A model generated the notes under the pieces. The model was not told the origin of the DNA. It made no database searches and saw only the letters and a list, made by a program, of their open reading frames with translations. The position numbers and the translations under genes are program-made. Below, piece after piece: positions 35,182 to 44,659 of a stretch of DNA of 64,000 nucleotides (position 1 is the stretch's first letter; every line of letters begins with the position of its first letter). The DNA is taken from positions 930,001 through 994,000 of the forward strand of contig CBDCUC010000039.1 of NCBI GenBank assembly GCA_965222485.1. The letters are read 5' to 3'. Origin of the DNA: CBDCUC01 sp965222485. Its GTDB lineage: Bacteria; Pseudomonadota; Alphaproteobacteria; Rhizobiales; Hyphomicrobiaceae.

Positions 35182-35862
35182 GTGCGCCTCCTCCAAATCA
35201 GTTTCCCGATTTTTATGGCCCCCAAGGTGAAAGTCCTTGTGTGCAGCGGAGAGAGTAGGATCACAAATTCGTCGATGCCAAGAAAAAAAGTTTTTGCGCC
35301 GCAACGCGCAATGCCGGAAAAGTTCCCGATAAAACAGTGCGTTCATGAGGGGTACAGTGCACACCCATGATGCATTGCCGACACGCCCGAACCAACGCTC
35401 CATCAGAGTCTGCAAGAAACTGCAGGTATCTGCTGGGCTGACGTCCACGCCAATCCCGCTGACTTCCATGTGGCGAATCCGCTGCACTGCAGGCCCTTAA
35501 CCCTGAGTCGCCATGTTGCACTGCAGTCATGGTCACCTATTTGTCGCATATTAGTCCACAGAATAGATAACGGCTTTCAATCGGTACCGAGCATTTCTGT
35601 GCTGGGCGAACAGTGTTTAGCCTCAAGACTCATTGATTAGTCTCAACAGCCGCTCCAGATAAGTCTAACGAACCATTGCCACGCAGTAAGCTCGGCTTAA
35701 AGTGTGAGCAGCACGTCGTCTTAGCTTGGCTGCAGTGAACCATTTCCTGCGCCAACGAAACAATATTCCATGCCGCTGGCGCCAGCTGCATTGCGTGGAT
35801 ATTTTTGTCGGTGCCATTCGCGCAAATTGTTATGTGAACGTGCGAACCAAGGAGACTTCACC
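35182..35862. other. Long divergent intergenic region upstream of cysE
   Basis: About 680 bases between the minus-strand microprotein and cysE. It is richer in A and T than nearby genes (especially 35520-35720) and should hold the promoters of both. TTGTCG and TAGATA at 35541 and 35564 are in promoter-like spacing (17) but match poorly. No gene is supported. Confidence 0.45.
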
Positions 35863-36723
35863 ATGGCCATTGAGCGCAAGACATTAGAGCAAGATAAGAT
35901 CCGCGCCTATGACCCCATCTGGTCCGCCATCCGCTCCGAAGCCGAAGCGGCAATGGAGGCGGAACCTGCTCTTGGAAGTTTCATCTTCGCCTGCGTACTA
36001 CGCCACGACAGCCTGGAGCAGGCCGTTGCGCACCGTCTTGCCCAACGTTTGAACCATTCGGATGTCGATGGCGCTGTTATCGATCACATGTTTGCCGAGG
36101 CACTCGCTGCAAATCCTGAAATCGGTCAAATGATGCGCGCCGACCTAGCAGCCGTATACGATCGCGATCCCGCATGCGAACGCTACTTGGAGCCGGTGTT
36201 GTATTTTAAGGGCTTCCATGCCCTCGTGACATACAGATTTGCCCATGAATTATGGAACGCCGGCCGGCACGACATTTCGCTATACCTGCAAAGCCAAGCG
36301 TCACGCCTGTTTGGCGTCGACATCCACCCGGCAGCTCGCTTTGGCAAGGGGATCATGCTCGACCACGCGACAGGCTTCGTTGTCGGTGAAACCGCGGTCG
36401 TGGGTGATAACTGCTCGTTCTTGCACGGCGTCACACTTGGCGGAAGCGGCAAAGTCGCCGGTGACCGTCATCCCAAGATCGCTGACAACGTGCTGATCGG
36501 TGCCGGCGCCAAGGTTCTGGGCAATATAAAGATCGGGCGCTGCTCACGTGTCGCGGCAGGTACGGTGGTGCTCAAAGACGTACCGGAAAACAAAACTGTC
36601 GCCGGCGTACCTGCAGTTGTTATCGGTGATGCCGGCTGCCCCGAGCCATCTCGGGCCATGGATCATAGCCTGAATACGGCAGATTGCGGCTGCGATACCC
36701 CGGTGGACGGGTCCGAACGCTAG
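35863..36723 (+). CDS. cysE: Serine O-acetyltransferase
   Basis: A 286-residue enzyme that acetylates serine with acetyl-CoA, the first step of cysteine synthesis. The N-terminal helical domain (DPIWSAIRSEAEAAMEAEPA) is typical of CysE, and the C-terminal left-handed beta-helix carries FHALVTYRFAHELW, GVDIHPAARFGKGIMLDH, VVGETAVVGDNC and HGVTLGGSGK with active-site His residues. AAGGAGA precedes ATG 35863. The Cys-containing tail DCGCDTPVDGSER is unusual but distal to the active site. It appears monocistronic. Confidence 0.97.
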   Translation: MAIERKTLEQDKIRAYDPIWSAIRSEAEAAMEAEPALGSFIFACVLRHDSLEQAVAHRLAQRLNHSDVDGAVIDHMFAEALAANPEIGQMMRADLAAVYDRDPACERYLEPVLYFKGFHALVTYRFAHELWNAGRHDISLYLQSQASRLFGVDIHPAARFGKGIMLDHATGFVVGETAVVGDNCSFLHGVTLGGSGKVAGDRHPKIADNVLIGAGAKVLGNIKIGRCSRVAAGTVVLKDVPENKTVAGVPAVVIGDAGCPEPSRAMDHSLNTADCGCDTPVDGSER

Positions 36724-36959
36724 CCTGCAACCGCATTCCAAAACAGGCGTGCATGCAACTCGCACGACCCCGTGGCATGCCCGCCTCACGCGGAAAATAC
36801 CTTCTCGCGCTACCCGTCTTACCCTGATCTCAGTTTGAAGTCGGCGTTGAGGTGTGCAACACACGGGGCAACGCCGATGGCATTGCGCGGGCGCTCCCGG
36901 GAGGCGGTCGCTGCCTGCAATCCGACGCCAATGATCGAAGCGAAAAAGGAAGCATCGAA

Positions 36960-37175
36960 GTGGATAAGCAAGAACTCGCGCGGTTGCAAAGCTACTTGAA
37001 CAAGGTCTTCGGTTCGACAAGGCTTGAATTGCGCCCGCAGCCGAAGAAGACCGATATGTGCGAAGTTTTCGTCGACGGGGAGTTCATTGCAACGCTCTAC
37101 CGCGAAGAAGAAGACGGGGAACTTTCTTATCAGTTTCAGATGGCCATTCTCGAAATGGATCTCGACATGGCATAA
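36960..37175 (+). CDS. DUF3126 family protein
   Basis: A 71-residue protein with GTG start at 36960 and the ribosome site AAGGAAG 6-9 bases before it. It matches the small DUF3126 family of alphaproteobacteria, with LQSYLNKVFGSTRLELRP, then AEVFV-like CEVFVDGEFIATLYRE and the tail QFQMAILEMDLD. Function is unknown; members are short alpha/beta proteins often found next to cysE, as here. The gamma-carbonic anhydrase gene follows after 32 bases. Confidence 0.85.
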   Translation: MDKQELARLQSYLNKVFGSTRLELRPQPKKTDMCEVFVDGEFIATLYREEEDGELSYQFQMAILEMDLDMA

Positions 37176-37207
37176 GCCTTCCGGCGCACAAAAAGAGGGC
37201 CGCCTGC

Positions 37208-37744
37208 GTGGGACTTTATGAACTCGATGTTCGCGTTAAGACGCCGCCCAACGGCAGCTACTGGGTTGCACCCAGCGCAGTCGCCATCGGTCGCGTGGAA
37301 CTGGCCGAAGACGCGAGTGTGTGGTTCAACGCCGTGTTACGCGGAGACAACGAACCGATCAAAATCGGCGCGCGTTCAAATATCCAGGACGGCTGCGTTT
37401 TGCATACCGATCCTGGTTACCCACTCACCATCGGCGACGACTGCACAGTCGGTCACATGGTTGTGTTGCACGGTTGCTCGATTGGAAACCGAAGCCTCAT
37501 CGGCATCGGCTCAATCGTGCTCAATGGGGCCGTTATCGGTGAAGAGTGTTTGATTGGGGCTAACACGCTTGTTCCCGAGGGTAAGGTCATTCCTCCCCGT
37601 TCAATGGTCCTGGGTTCACCTGGACGTGTTGTGCGGGAACTAACGCCAGAAGATGTAGAAAAATTCTCAGCCGGTGCCGGGCGCTATGTGCGGAACTGGA
37701 AGCGGTATGCGGCCCACCTGAAGCCGCAATCGACCGACGGCTAA
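37208..37744 (+). CDS. Gamma-carbonic-anhydrase family protein
   Basis: A 178-residue left-handed beta-helix protein, starting with GTG at 37208 after AGAGGG. Hexapeptide repeats run through SAVAIGRVELAEDASVWFNAV, RSNIQDGCVLHTD, CTVGHMVVLHGCSIG and GSIVLNGAVIGEECLIGAN. The histidines of HTD, GHM and LHG correspond to the zinc ligands of gamma-carbonic anhydrases (YrdA/PaaY/Cam group). Whether it hydrates CO2 or acts as a hydrolase-like enzyme is uncertain, as with most family members. It is probably co-transcribed with the DUF3126 gene. Confidence 0.92.
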   Translation: MGLYELDVRVKTPPNGSYWVAPSAVAIGRVELAEDASVWFNAVLRGDNEPIKIGARSNIQDGCVLHTDPGYPLTIGDDCTVGHMVVLHGCSIGNRSLIGIGSIVLNGAVIGEECLIGANTLVPEGKVIPPRSMVLGSPGRVVRELTPEDVEKFSAGAGRYVRNWKRYAAHLKPQSTDG

Positions 37745-37849
37745 TGTTGCGCTTGGCCCACTGACGACGACGCAAATCCCATCACGTACGATTGGTGTTG
37801 TTGAAGTTCGATACCTGCCGTTTGTCGTCTCCCAAGAGAGCAGGATGTC

Positions 37850-38500
37850 TTACCGGCGTACGCCTGCGAGCGCATCAGGACCAGGCGCAGAACCACGTTC
37901 AAGCGAAACCCATACCTTTGGATTCACATACGATTGGCGCATGACGTATTCATAAGGCGTCTGGTGCCACAAATTGACTTTGGTGATCTTGTTGTCGAGA
38001 ACGAAATCGCCGTTTGCCGTGCGTACCGTGAGGACCGCATGGCCCTCGCCACGCTCGTCGCGAACCACCGTTAGCAATAGCGCACTTTCCGGCCAGCCGC
38101 GACGAATGAGGATGTCGCGCTTTAGCAGGGCATAATCTTCACAATCGCCAGTGGTATCAGGAAATGTCCAATACTCCGATACGCCATAGATTTCTTTGTC
38201 CGTCAGCGGACGCACCGTTTCATTGACGTAGCGATTGACCTGATCAAGTTCGCTGAGGCGTTCAGGTGTTGCTGCGAACCGCGAATAATCGTGCGCGGGC
38301 GTGATGCAACGCTCAGGGTTACTTTCGCAAAACTGCACGAAGCCGTAAGGCGGCTTTGCCGGGCCGAATATTTTCATGAAGGCAGAAGGTGTCTGCTTGC
38401 CGTTCGAAGCAAGACCGGACTGCGCATGGCTAGGCGCCGCCCACAAGAGCGGACACACCAACGCAAACAACCCGGCTAGAAATGCATACTTTCTCAGCAT
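37850..38500 (-). CDS. Bacterial transglutaminase-like cysteine proteinase (BTLCP)
   Basis: A 216-residue exported protein of the BTLCP (DUF920) family. ATG 38500 begins a signal peptide ending near SHAQSG; a TTG six codons earlier is less likely. The transglutaminase-like triad is visible as Cys120 (GDCEDYALLK), His154 (GEGHAVLTV) and Asp169 (FVLDN). In related systems such as LapG these proteases cut periplasmic targets under c-di-GMP control. The next gene on the same strand encodes a PilZ protein, which fits c-di-GMP signalling, but no LapD-like receptor or target adhesin is in view. Confidence 0.92.
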   Translation of the reverse strand: MLRKYAFLAGLFALVCPLLWAAPSHAQSGLASNGKQTPSAFMKIFGPAKPPYGFVQFCESNPERCITPAHDYSRFAATPERLSELDQVNRYVNETVRPLTDKEIYGVSEYWTFPDTTGDCEDYALLKRDILIRRGWPESALLLTVVRDERGEGHAVLTVRTANGDFVLDNKITKVNLWHQTPYEYVMRQSYVNPKVWVSLERGSAPGPDALAGVRR

Positions 38501-38638
38501 CTCAACGCTACCCCACAATCTACAGACCTATACTTCCAGAACGAGATTTCCATTCCATCAACACAATCCCTGGCTTTTTCATCACGGCATTAAGAGCCGA
38601 AATGCCAGAATTGCGCTGTCTAGTCGGGAACATCTCCA

Positions 38639-39265
38639 TCAGCCCAAATATTGCCGCAGGGCCTCAGGTGCCTGTGGCGTTAAGAATTGGACACCGATCC
38701 CGGCATCATGATGGCGCATCACCCGCGCGCGCTGTTTTCCAAGCTGAATTTCTGTGCCAATCGGGGGCCTGGCTGAGGTCCCGATCGATGCGCCCGACAG
38801 TGAAATGTCCAGAATGCGGCACTGCACCTCAATGCCTTCATCCAGTTTCAAGACCGACACCTTGTTAACCACCCGGTGGCGTTCGTGGCGTCGCTGCTCG
38901 ATTCCTGAGATTTCATCGCGGCTTAGCAGCCATGTCAGCTCCGCCGCGAGCTTCTCGCGCTTGCGCCGAGTGGCCCGGAACTGGATCATGAATCCGTCAT
39001 CGGACTTTTCAATCACCGTGCCTTGCACGCCTCCGATGTGATCGAAATAGGCAACGATGTGCTCGTCGATAGCGACTTTGACAGTGCTTGCCACCCGCAC
39101 AAAACCCACAGAAATCGATGTCGCGACGCAGGGATACTCCGCTTTGTCGGCTCGCATAAAGCGGCCATCGAGCTTCACCTTCACGCGCCGATAAAGTCTG
39201 CGATCGAGAAGCTGTCGATTGTTGTCGTTCTTAAGCCTAGGCTTTGTTGACAGGGGAAGGGACAT
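38639..39265 (-). CDS. Tandem PilZ-domain protein
   Basis: A 208-residue protein with two PilZ-like halves. The second (about residues 120-205) has the c-di-GMP motifs RRHERHRV and DISLSGASI intact. The first has RRLYRRVKV but TSISVGFV in place of the D/NxSxxG box, so it is degenerate and probably does not bind c-di-GMP. ATG 39265 is taken; a TTG at 39274 would add three residues. It lies upstream of the BTLCP gene on the same strand (138 bases), which may mean a shared signalling role. Output is unknown. Confidence 0.85.
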   Translation of the reverse strand: MSLPLSTKPRLKNDNNRQLLDRRLYRRVKVKLDGRFMRADKAEYPCVATSISVGFVRVASTVKVAIDEHIVAYFDHIGGVQGTVIEKSDDGFMIQFRATRRKREKLAAELTWLLSRDEISGIEQRRHERHRVVNKVSVLKLDEGIEVQCRILDISLSGASIGTSARPPIGTEIQLGKQRARVMRHHDAGIGVQFLTPQAPEALRQYLG

Positions 39266-39525
39266 GGCGGGCAAAATCCGGTCGAGGGTTTATACGTGCT
39301 CGCTAATTCAACGCGCATTCCAAAAATTGAGCGCGAGCTGCAACTTACCGTGTCCGCAGTATGCCAACCGCCAGCTTAATGAATTGCTAAAGCCTGCCTC
39401 TTTTTGAGATGAAGCAGGCGATAAAACCTAATAATCACAAGGAGAAAAACGGGCGCTGGGCCACGCTGGGATCAATCGCGCAGTTGCTGATTTTCGCCGT
39501 TCGGCCAGGTCACAACCGCAAAAAA

Positions 39526-40176
39526 TCAAACCTTATCTGGTGCATCTTTTGAAAGACCACCCTCGTAAACGCGAAACCGACGCCGATCCTGCTGCACGAT
39601 GCGTGCACTGCGCACATGGGCGTGAAAGGGCTCCTGCTTACTTACTGCGGTGGCTGCAGGCTCAACCACGGACGGTCCAAGGTCTGCAGGCCAAAGCAGA
39701 TCGGACTTTATGAGTTCCGGCCTGAGAACAGGCTCATCGTCACCCCATTGTGCTGGCCGGTAAAGGCTGACCGTGCCCAGGACCCTGTTAATCTGGCTAT
39801 CGGCGTGTTGCAAAGGAAGGAGTGTAAATTCAAGCCAAATCGTGTCGCCACCGGCCAAAACTCCCGTTACATCACAGCGTCCGATGGCGCCGTTCTCTGT
39901 AATTACGGCGAGCTTATCGACTATTTCCTGCCGGTGTTCGGGCGACCACAAGTCCAGAAAATCGACACCGCGCAGCTCTTGCCCAAACCGTTCACATATG
40001 CGCGTGCCCGCCAGCCTAAAGCGGTAACTTTCGAACGACAGCTTTTCCAGAATGAAGGTTTCGGGCAGGATCGTTGAGAGTTGGGCGGGCTCAATCTCAA
40101 ATCTTTGCGGCGCCACGCGACCCCCCCGGATCGCATTCCAATAGGCATAGATGGCCTTGCTTGTTTTCGTACGCAT
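39526..40176 (-). CDS. PAS-domain protein (PAS_5 family)
   Basis: A 216-residue protein of the PAS_5 (PF07310-like) family common in Hyphomicrobiales and Rhodobacterales. The start ATG 40176 is preceded by AGGA; an ATG at 40212 would add twelve residues. The pattern IYAYWNAIRGGRVAPQRFEI, then FRLAGTRICERFGQELRGVDF and WLEFTLLPLQ is diagnostic. No kinase, cyclase or output domain is attached, so it may act as a small sensor or adaptor. The C-terminal 40 residues are polar (RRRFRVYEGGLSKDAPDKV). Ligand and partner unknown. Confidence 0.85.
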   Translation of the reverse strand: MRTKTSKAIYAYWNAIRGGRVAPQRFEIEPAQLSTILPETFILEKLSFESYRFRLAGTRICERFGQELRGVDFLDLWSPEHRQEIVDKLAVITENGAIGRCDVTGVLAGGDTIWLEFTLLPLQHADSQINRVLGTVSLYRPAQWGDDEPVLRPELIKSDLLWPADLGPSVVEPAATAVSKQEPFHAHVRSARIVQQDRRRFRVYEGGLSKDAPDKV

Positions 40177-40624
40177 AGTCTCATGTCCTGCCGGACAACC
40201 GGCCTGTTCCATCAAAGACGCCTGGACACCACGCAAACGCGCCAAGCTCCATGAATAATTTTCCTGGGCAGTCACCGCCCGCCTGGTGCCCGCATGTCTC
40301 GTTTCAGGACGGCGGCGAAAGTTCTGCCGCACGCTGTCTTCCCCAGAGCACTTTCCATGCCATTCCGCCCACGATGACGCAGGCGTTGATAAGCGGTTTA
40401 CCTTATCGGTCCGCAGTGGAGCCGTCTGAACGCCCCAGCTATGTACAACACGGGATACAGCGGCCGGCAAAACGACGTACGGCCGCGCCATTGGGTACAA
40501 CCGCAAAAATAAATTTGCTGGCGCCCCCGGGTGTGTCAGCTAGGGTTTCCGCGGGCACCGTACAAAATCCAGTCTTTCTGGTGTTTCGCGATATCGGCCC
40601 GAGCAACAGGACTGAACAAGCCGA

Positions 40625-41383
40625 ATGAGCCATCATCAACGCCACGACGACCATTCTTGGGTCGTCAACATGCCAGCCGTGGTCGCATGCACACTTGCGG
40701 TGATTGTCGTCATTCACGTGGTGCGCCAGTTTCTGCCACAGGCCATCGACGACTACTTCGTAATCGCCATGGCCTTCATTCCAGCCCGCTACGCCGGCGA
40801 TCCATCGTTTACCAATGCCGTCCCGGGCGGCCAACTGGCCATGATCACCTCGCCGTTCACCCACATGCTGGTGCACGGCAACTGGATGCACCTGTTTTTC
40901 AACAGCGCTTGGCTTTTGGCTTTCGGCAGCGCGATCGCGGCGCGTATTAGCGTGGTGAGGTTTCTTCTTCTGACAGTCCTATGTGCAGCCAGCGGTGCAA
41001 TCCTTTTCGCCATCGTTAACTTTGCCCAGCCTGCCCCCATGATCGGCGCATCAGGAGCAATATCCGGCCTCATGGGAGCCGCGATGCGGTTCTTCTTTAA
41101 CGCGATGGATTACGGCGGGTTTCAGATCTTGCGCAATTCCCCGCGTGCAATACCCGTGATGACGCTTTCGCACGCCCTGTCGGATCAGCGCGTCCTGATG
41201 GTCACCGCATTATGGTTGATGCTAAATTTTCTCGCCGTCATCGGTTTCGGTTCATTGGGCGCGGAAACCGGCGGAGTAGCGTGGGAAGCCCACATCGGCG
41301 GCTATCTTGCTGGCTTTCTCAGCTTCGGATTGTTCGACAAGCCGCCGCTGCGCCCCTCCGCTCGCGGGCCCACGCTACACTAA
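40625..41383 (+). CDS. Rhomboid family intramembrane serine protease
   Basis: A 252-residue membrane protease with six to seven helices. The catalytic dyad is Ser143 (GASGAISG) and His223 (EAHIGGYLAGF), both intact, and the HGNWMHLFFN loop supplies the conserved His/Asn oxyanion residues. Rhomboids cut single-pass membrane proteins within the bilayer. The substrate is unknown. It is a lone gene, divergent from the PAS gene. Confidence 0.94.
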   Translation: MSHHQRHDDHSWVVNMPAVVACTLAVIVVIHVVRQFLPQAIDDYFVIAMAFIPARYAGDPSFTNAVPGGQLAMITSPFTHMLVHGNWMHLFFNSAWLLAFGSAIAARISVVRFLLLTVLCAASGAILFAIVNFAQPAPMIGASGAISGLMGAAMRFFFNAMDYGGFQILRNSPRAIPVMTLSHALSDQRVLMVTALWLMLNFLAVIGFGSLGAETGGVAWEAHIGGYLAGFLSFGLFDKPPLRPSARGPTLH

Positions 41384-41588
41384 CAACTTGTCATGTAGTT
41401 GAATTTGTCGCACGATCCCAAGCGACAACTGTAACGGAGACAGCGGGAGCGTGCGGCATCGTGCCAAACCCGATTATCTTGCATTGGTTGTGCGGTGCAA
41501 CGATTGCTGTTTCTTCGTTCAGGCAAGACCCGGACTGCCGGGCCGAAGCGCTTGGTAGCAACAATGACAGGGAAGAAAGGTCGGGCCG

Positions 41589-42020
41589 ATGAATGTTGCA
41601 GCGATTTTGAAAGTCAAAGGCCGGTCGGTCACGACAGCATCGCCGACGACGTCACTGCTTGACATCGCCGCCAAACTGGCCAGCAAAAAAATCGGTGCAA
41701 TCGTCATTGTTGAGAAAGATGACCACGTTGCGGGCATCATCTCCGAACGCGATCTTGTAATGGCCATCGCCGAGCAAGGTGAAAGTGTGCTGCGCCAACC
41801 AGTCTCGAGCCTCATGACGACTGATGTCACCACGTGCGAAGAAACGAGAGAACTGGAAGACCTAATGGGCCTGATGACAAAGGGGCGCTTTCGCCATGTG
41901 CCAGTTGTCCAAAAGGGTGCATTGGTTGGCATTATTTCCATTGGCGACGTGGTCAAACATCACATTGCAGAAGTTGAAATGGAAATCTCTGCAATGCGCG
42001 GTTATCTCGCCACCGGTTAG
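41589..42020 (+). CDS. CBS-domain pair protein
   Basis: A 143-residue protein consisting of two CBS domains (VTTASPTTSLLDIAAKLASK then MTTDVTTCEETRELEDLMGL) that form one Bateman module, the usual site for adenosine nucleotides such as AMP, ATP or SAM. EKDDHVAGIISERDLV and KGALVGIISIGDVV are the paired second halves. No effector domain is attached. AAGAAAGG precedes ATG 41589. Likely a cytoplasmic energy sensor, partner unknown. It is convergent with the patatin-like gene. Confidence 0.92.
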   Translation: MNVAAILKVKGRSVTTASPTTSLLDIAAKLASKKIGAIVIVEKDDHVAGIISERDLVMAIAEQGESVLRQPVSSLMTTDVTTCEETRELEDLMGLMTKGRFRHVPVVQKGALVGIISIGDVVKHHIAEVEMEISAMRGYLATG

Positions 42021-42032
42021 CCTTGACAGGTT

Positions 42033-42995
42033 CTAGGCGCTGCGTTGAACCAATGCGCCCATTTGCTGGCGTGACTCAATCTCCTGCGCGATAATTTCAA
42101 TCTCACGCTCTGCCGCCATCTGTCCGTATCGGATAAGGTCATCGGCACGATGAAAGTCGAAAAGCCCAATTCCATGCAATCTTGGGCTGATCATTGCATC
42201 GGGCGGATCACCGGCCAGGCGCGAACGTGCGATGCGATCCTGCACAATGTTGAAAGCGTCAACCATTACGCGGGAAATGCCTGGTGCCTCTTCACCCTTG
42301 CCGAACATCTGGCGAAGCAGCAACCTTTTGGCTGGGACGCCGCCATTTGACGAACCCTGTTTCATCGTGCCTTCGCCTTCGACGGAGTCATCGGCGTCGA
42401 CAGGTCCGTATTCGAAATGCGGAGAAACGGTCCCGCGACTGGACAGATCAAAATTCAGATTGACCGCAATGACATAACGCGCACCCAGCGCGCGGCAGAC
42501 TGAAATTGGAACGGGATTGACGAGTGCACCGTCAAACAGCCAACGTCCGTTGATGTTCACTGGGCGGAAGACCCCAGGGAGCGCATAGGAGGCACGAATT
42601 GCATCAACGAGAACACCGCGGGACAACCAGACCTCGTGACCTGTCCCGATTTCAGTCGCAACGGCCGTGAACTTTCTTGGTAGATCTTCGATTGCAATGT
42701 CACCAAGCGCTTTGCCCAGGCGTTCACATAGCCGTTGCCCTGTGATCAGACCGGTGCCCGCAAGGTTAAAATCCAGATAGCCGAAGATGCGCCTTCGTGT
42801 CAGCTCACGGGCGAATTCTTCCACGTCGTCCAGTTTTCCTGCCGCGTGGCAACCACCTACCACCGCACCAATTGAGGTCCCGGCAATAATGTCTGGAACG
42901 ATACCCGCCTTGGCCAGTGCTTTGACCACGCCGATGTGCGCCCAGCCCCTTGCTGCACCGCCACCAAGCGCCAGTCCGATCTTTCCACTGTCCAT
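42033..42995 (-). CDS. Patatin-like phospholipase (RssA-like)
   Basis: A 320-residue acyl hydrolase of the patatin family. GLALGGGAARGWAHIG is the oxyanion-hole glycine loop, GTSIGAVVG places the nucleophile at Ser41 and DGALVNPVP carries the Asp of the Ser-Asp dyad. There is no signal peptide, in line with RssA-type cytoplasmic or membrane-associated patatins. The central region has an extra acidic loop (YGPVDADDSVEGEGTMK) not typical of short RssA proteins. Physiological lipid substrate unknown. Confidence 0.93.
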   Translation of the reverse strand: MDSGKIGLALGGGAARGWAHIGVVKALAKAGIVPDIIAGTSIGAVVGGCHAAGKLDDVEEFARELTRRRIFGYLDFNLAGTGLITGQRLCERLGKALGDIAIEDLPRKFTAVATEIGTGHEVWLSRGVLVDAIRASYALPGVFRPVNINGRWLFDGALVNPVPISVCRALGARYVIAVNLNFDLSSRGTVSPHFEYGPVDADDSVEGEGTMKQGSSNGGVPAKRLLLRQMFGKGEEAPGISRVMVDAFNIVQDRIARSRLAGDPPDAMISPRLHGIGLFDFHRADDLIRYGQMAAEREIEIIAQEIESRQQMGALVQRSA

Positions 42996-43359
42996 GCCGC
43001 TCTCCGATCGTTAGAACGCGAATGCACGAAACCTTGTGAACTCACGCTCTAAATTATTGGCATCGCGGCGCAATCGAACGACTGAATGGCATCTCGATCA
43101 CGCGCCGCAGCAACCTTAAAGTCCTCCTTTATGCCGTTGCAAAAATCCGACCAGTCTGGTTTCTGGCAAACTTATGCTGCACTACGGCATGGGATTCCGA
43201 ATCGACGACCGATCAATGTGCCGATTCAAAGGCTCATACATAGTAAATGAGTCTGCCGTGTTGGTGTTAAAGTCATGCTACTAAAATTTGATCTGCAGCA
43301 GCGCCGTTCACCCGGTGCCAAGGCGAAACAGTCCCCAGGCTCCCAAAACCGAAGCCGTC
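42996..43359. other. Intergenic region between hisI and the patatin-like gene
   Basis: 364 bases, both flanking genes on the minus strand. It contains the patatin promoter region; I see no small gene, no T-rich hairpin and no recognised operator. Confidence 0.4.
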
Positions 43360-43848
43360 CTAGTCATCTTGATACACGTCTGCAGGATTGAATAACGGTT
43401 CTCCACCTACGTCACGTAACGCGACACCGTCCGATTTCGGCTGTCCCAAATCGACCGCGCGATAGAAGCAGGATCTTCGTCCCGTGTGACATGCGGCCCC
43501 TTTTCCCTGTGGCCGCACCAAGAGCCAGACCGCATCTTGATCGCAATCGATGCGCATCTCCTCGATCGCTAACACATTGCCGCTATCCTCGCCCTTCTTC
43601 CAGAGCCGCTGGCGCGAGCGGCTCCAGAAATGGGCGACCTTGGTCTCAATCGAGAGCGCGAGCGCTTCGGCATTCATCCACGCGAACATCAGCACTTCGC
43701 CGCTGCGAGCATCACTCACGATTGCTCCGATGGTTCCGTCGGCGCCGAAGCGTGGCTGAAGGTCCAGCCCTTCTTCAACCTCTTTTTTGTTTTTGGCACC
43801 GGATGCAACACCCTTGTCCGCGCCACTGTCAGCTACATTTTTCGGCAT
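43360..43848 (-). CDS. hisI: Phosphoribosyl-AMP cyclohydrolase
   Basis: A 162-residue enzyme for the third step of histidine synthesis, opening the purine ring of phosphoribosyl-AMP. The zinc/magnesium cysteines are in MRIDCDQDAVWLLV and GAACHTGRRSCFYR, and AWMNAEALALSIETKVAHFWSRSR is the substrate segment. It is the stand-alone HisI form without the HisE pyrophosphohydrolase domain. The first 28 residues are polar (GAKNKKEVEEG) and variable. No other his gene is next to it, as is normal in alphaproteobacteria. Confidence 0.96.
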   Translation of the reverse strand: MPKNVADSGADKGVASGAKNKKEVEEGLDLQPRFGADGTIGAIVSDARSGEVLMFAWMNAEALALSIETKVAHFWSRSRQRLWKKGEDSGNVLAIEEMRIDCDQDAVWLLVRPQGKGAACHTGRRSCFYRAVDLGQPKSDGVALRDVGGEPLFNPADVYQDD

Positions 43849-44167
43849 GTCGTCGACTTTCCCCAGACGGGCTCATTACGCGTGTCACGCTTAGCCTCGC
43901 CGTACAGGGAATTTCTGATCAGCACAAGCAGTCCCACGGCCTGCGTTCCTGTCGAGCGAGTTCATAAGCCTCGCAAATCTTGCTGCAATCACCCTATATA
44001 TGGTGCTTATGGCATAGAGAATCGACCTATGAGGCCACTGGAGCAGTGCACTCCGTTCACACCACGGTGAGGTGCGGTTGTGTTGCTCTTGCGCGCTACG
44101 GCGTGACGGTGCATTTGGCAACCAAGACTGCAAACGGCGAACAAATTTTTTGCAGCGGAGCGACTAG
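43849..44167. other. Divergent intergenic region between hisI and the NifU-like gene
   Basis: 319 bases separating divergent genes. It must carry both promoters; TATATATGG near 44000 is AT-rich but no complete promoter is obvious. The small frames in it look like chance. Confidence 0.4.
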
Positions 44168-44659
44168 ATGGCAGAGATTGACGAAATTTATAACACGCGG
44201 TTGTTCGAGATCGCCGCTGCCATCCCGCACAGCGGACGTCTCAAAGACTCGCAAGCCACCGCTTCGGCCTACTCCAAGCTTTGTGGATCATCCATCACCG
44301 TGGACCTCAGCCTGGACAATGGAAAGTTCAGCGAATTCGCACAAACGGTCAAAGCCTGCCTGCTTGGCCAGGCCGCCGCAGCTATCGTCGGTCGCGAGAT
44401 TATCGGCACAACGCCGGAAGAATTTCATACCGTCGCGGAGCAGATGCGAAACATGCTCAAAGCGAATGGTCCGCCACCGAGTGGCCGGTGGCAAGATTTA
44501 GCGCTTTTAGAGCCTGTACGGGACTATCGCGCGCGTCACACATCAACGCTCTTGGTATTCGATGCTGTCGAGGATGCCGTAGCAAAGATTGTGGCAGCTA
44601 AGCCGGGAGCATCTGTTGCCGAGCCCGGACACGGTACGAGCGCCGGGGCGGCCAAGTAA
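44168..44659 (+). CDS. NifU/IscU-like iron-sulfur scaffold protein, divergent
   Basis: A 163-residue protein of the NifU N-terminal (IscU-like) fold. Cys39 (KLCGSS) and Cys64 (KACLLGQA) match two of the three cluster-binding cysteines of IscU. The third position, seen as HCS in IscU, reads HTS (Thr125) and the Asp after the first Cys is Ser, so cluster assembly may not be its job. The C-terminal 20 residues are a flexible tail. GGAG lies 8 bases before ATG 44168. The stop codon overlaps the yidD start, so the pair is coupled; the link between the two is not understood. Confidence 0.82.
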   Translation: MAEIDEIYNTRLFEIAAAIPHSGRLKDSQATASAYSKLCGSSITVDLSLDNGKFSEFAQTVKACLLGQAAAAIVGREIIGTTPEEFHTVAEQMRNMLKANGPPPSGRWQDLALLEPVRDYRARHTSTLLVFDAVEDAVAKIVAAKPGASVAEPGHGTSAGAAK

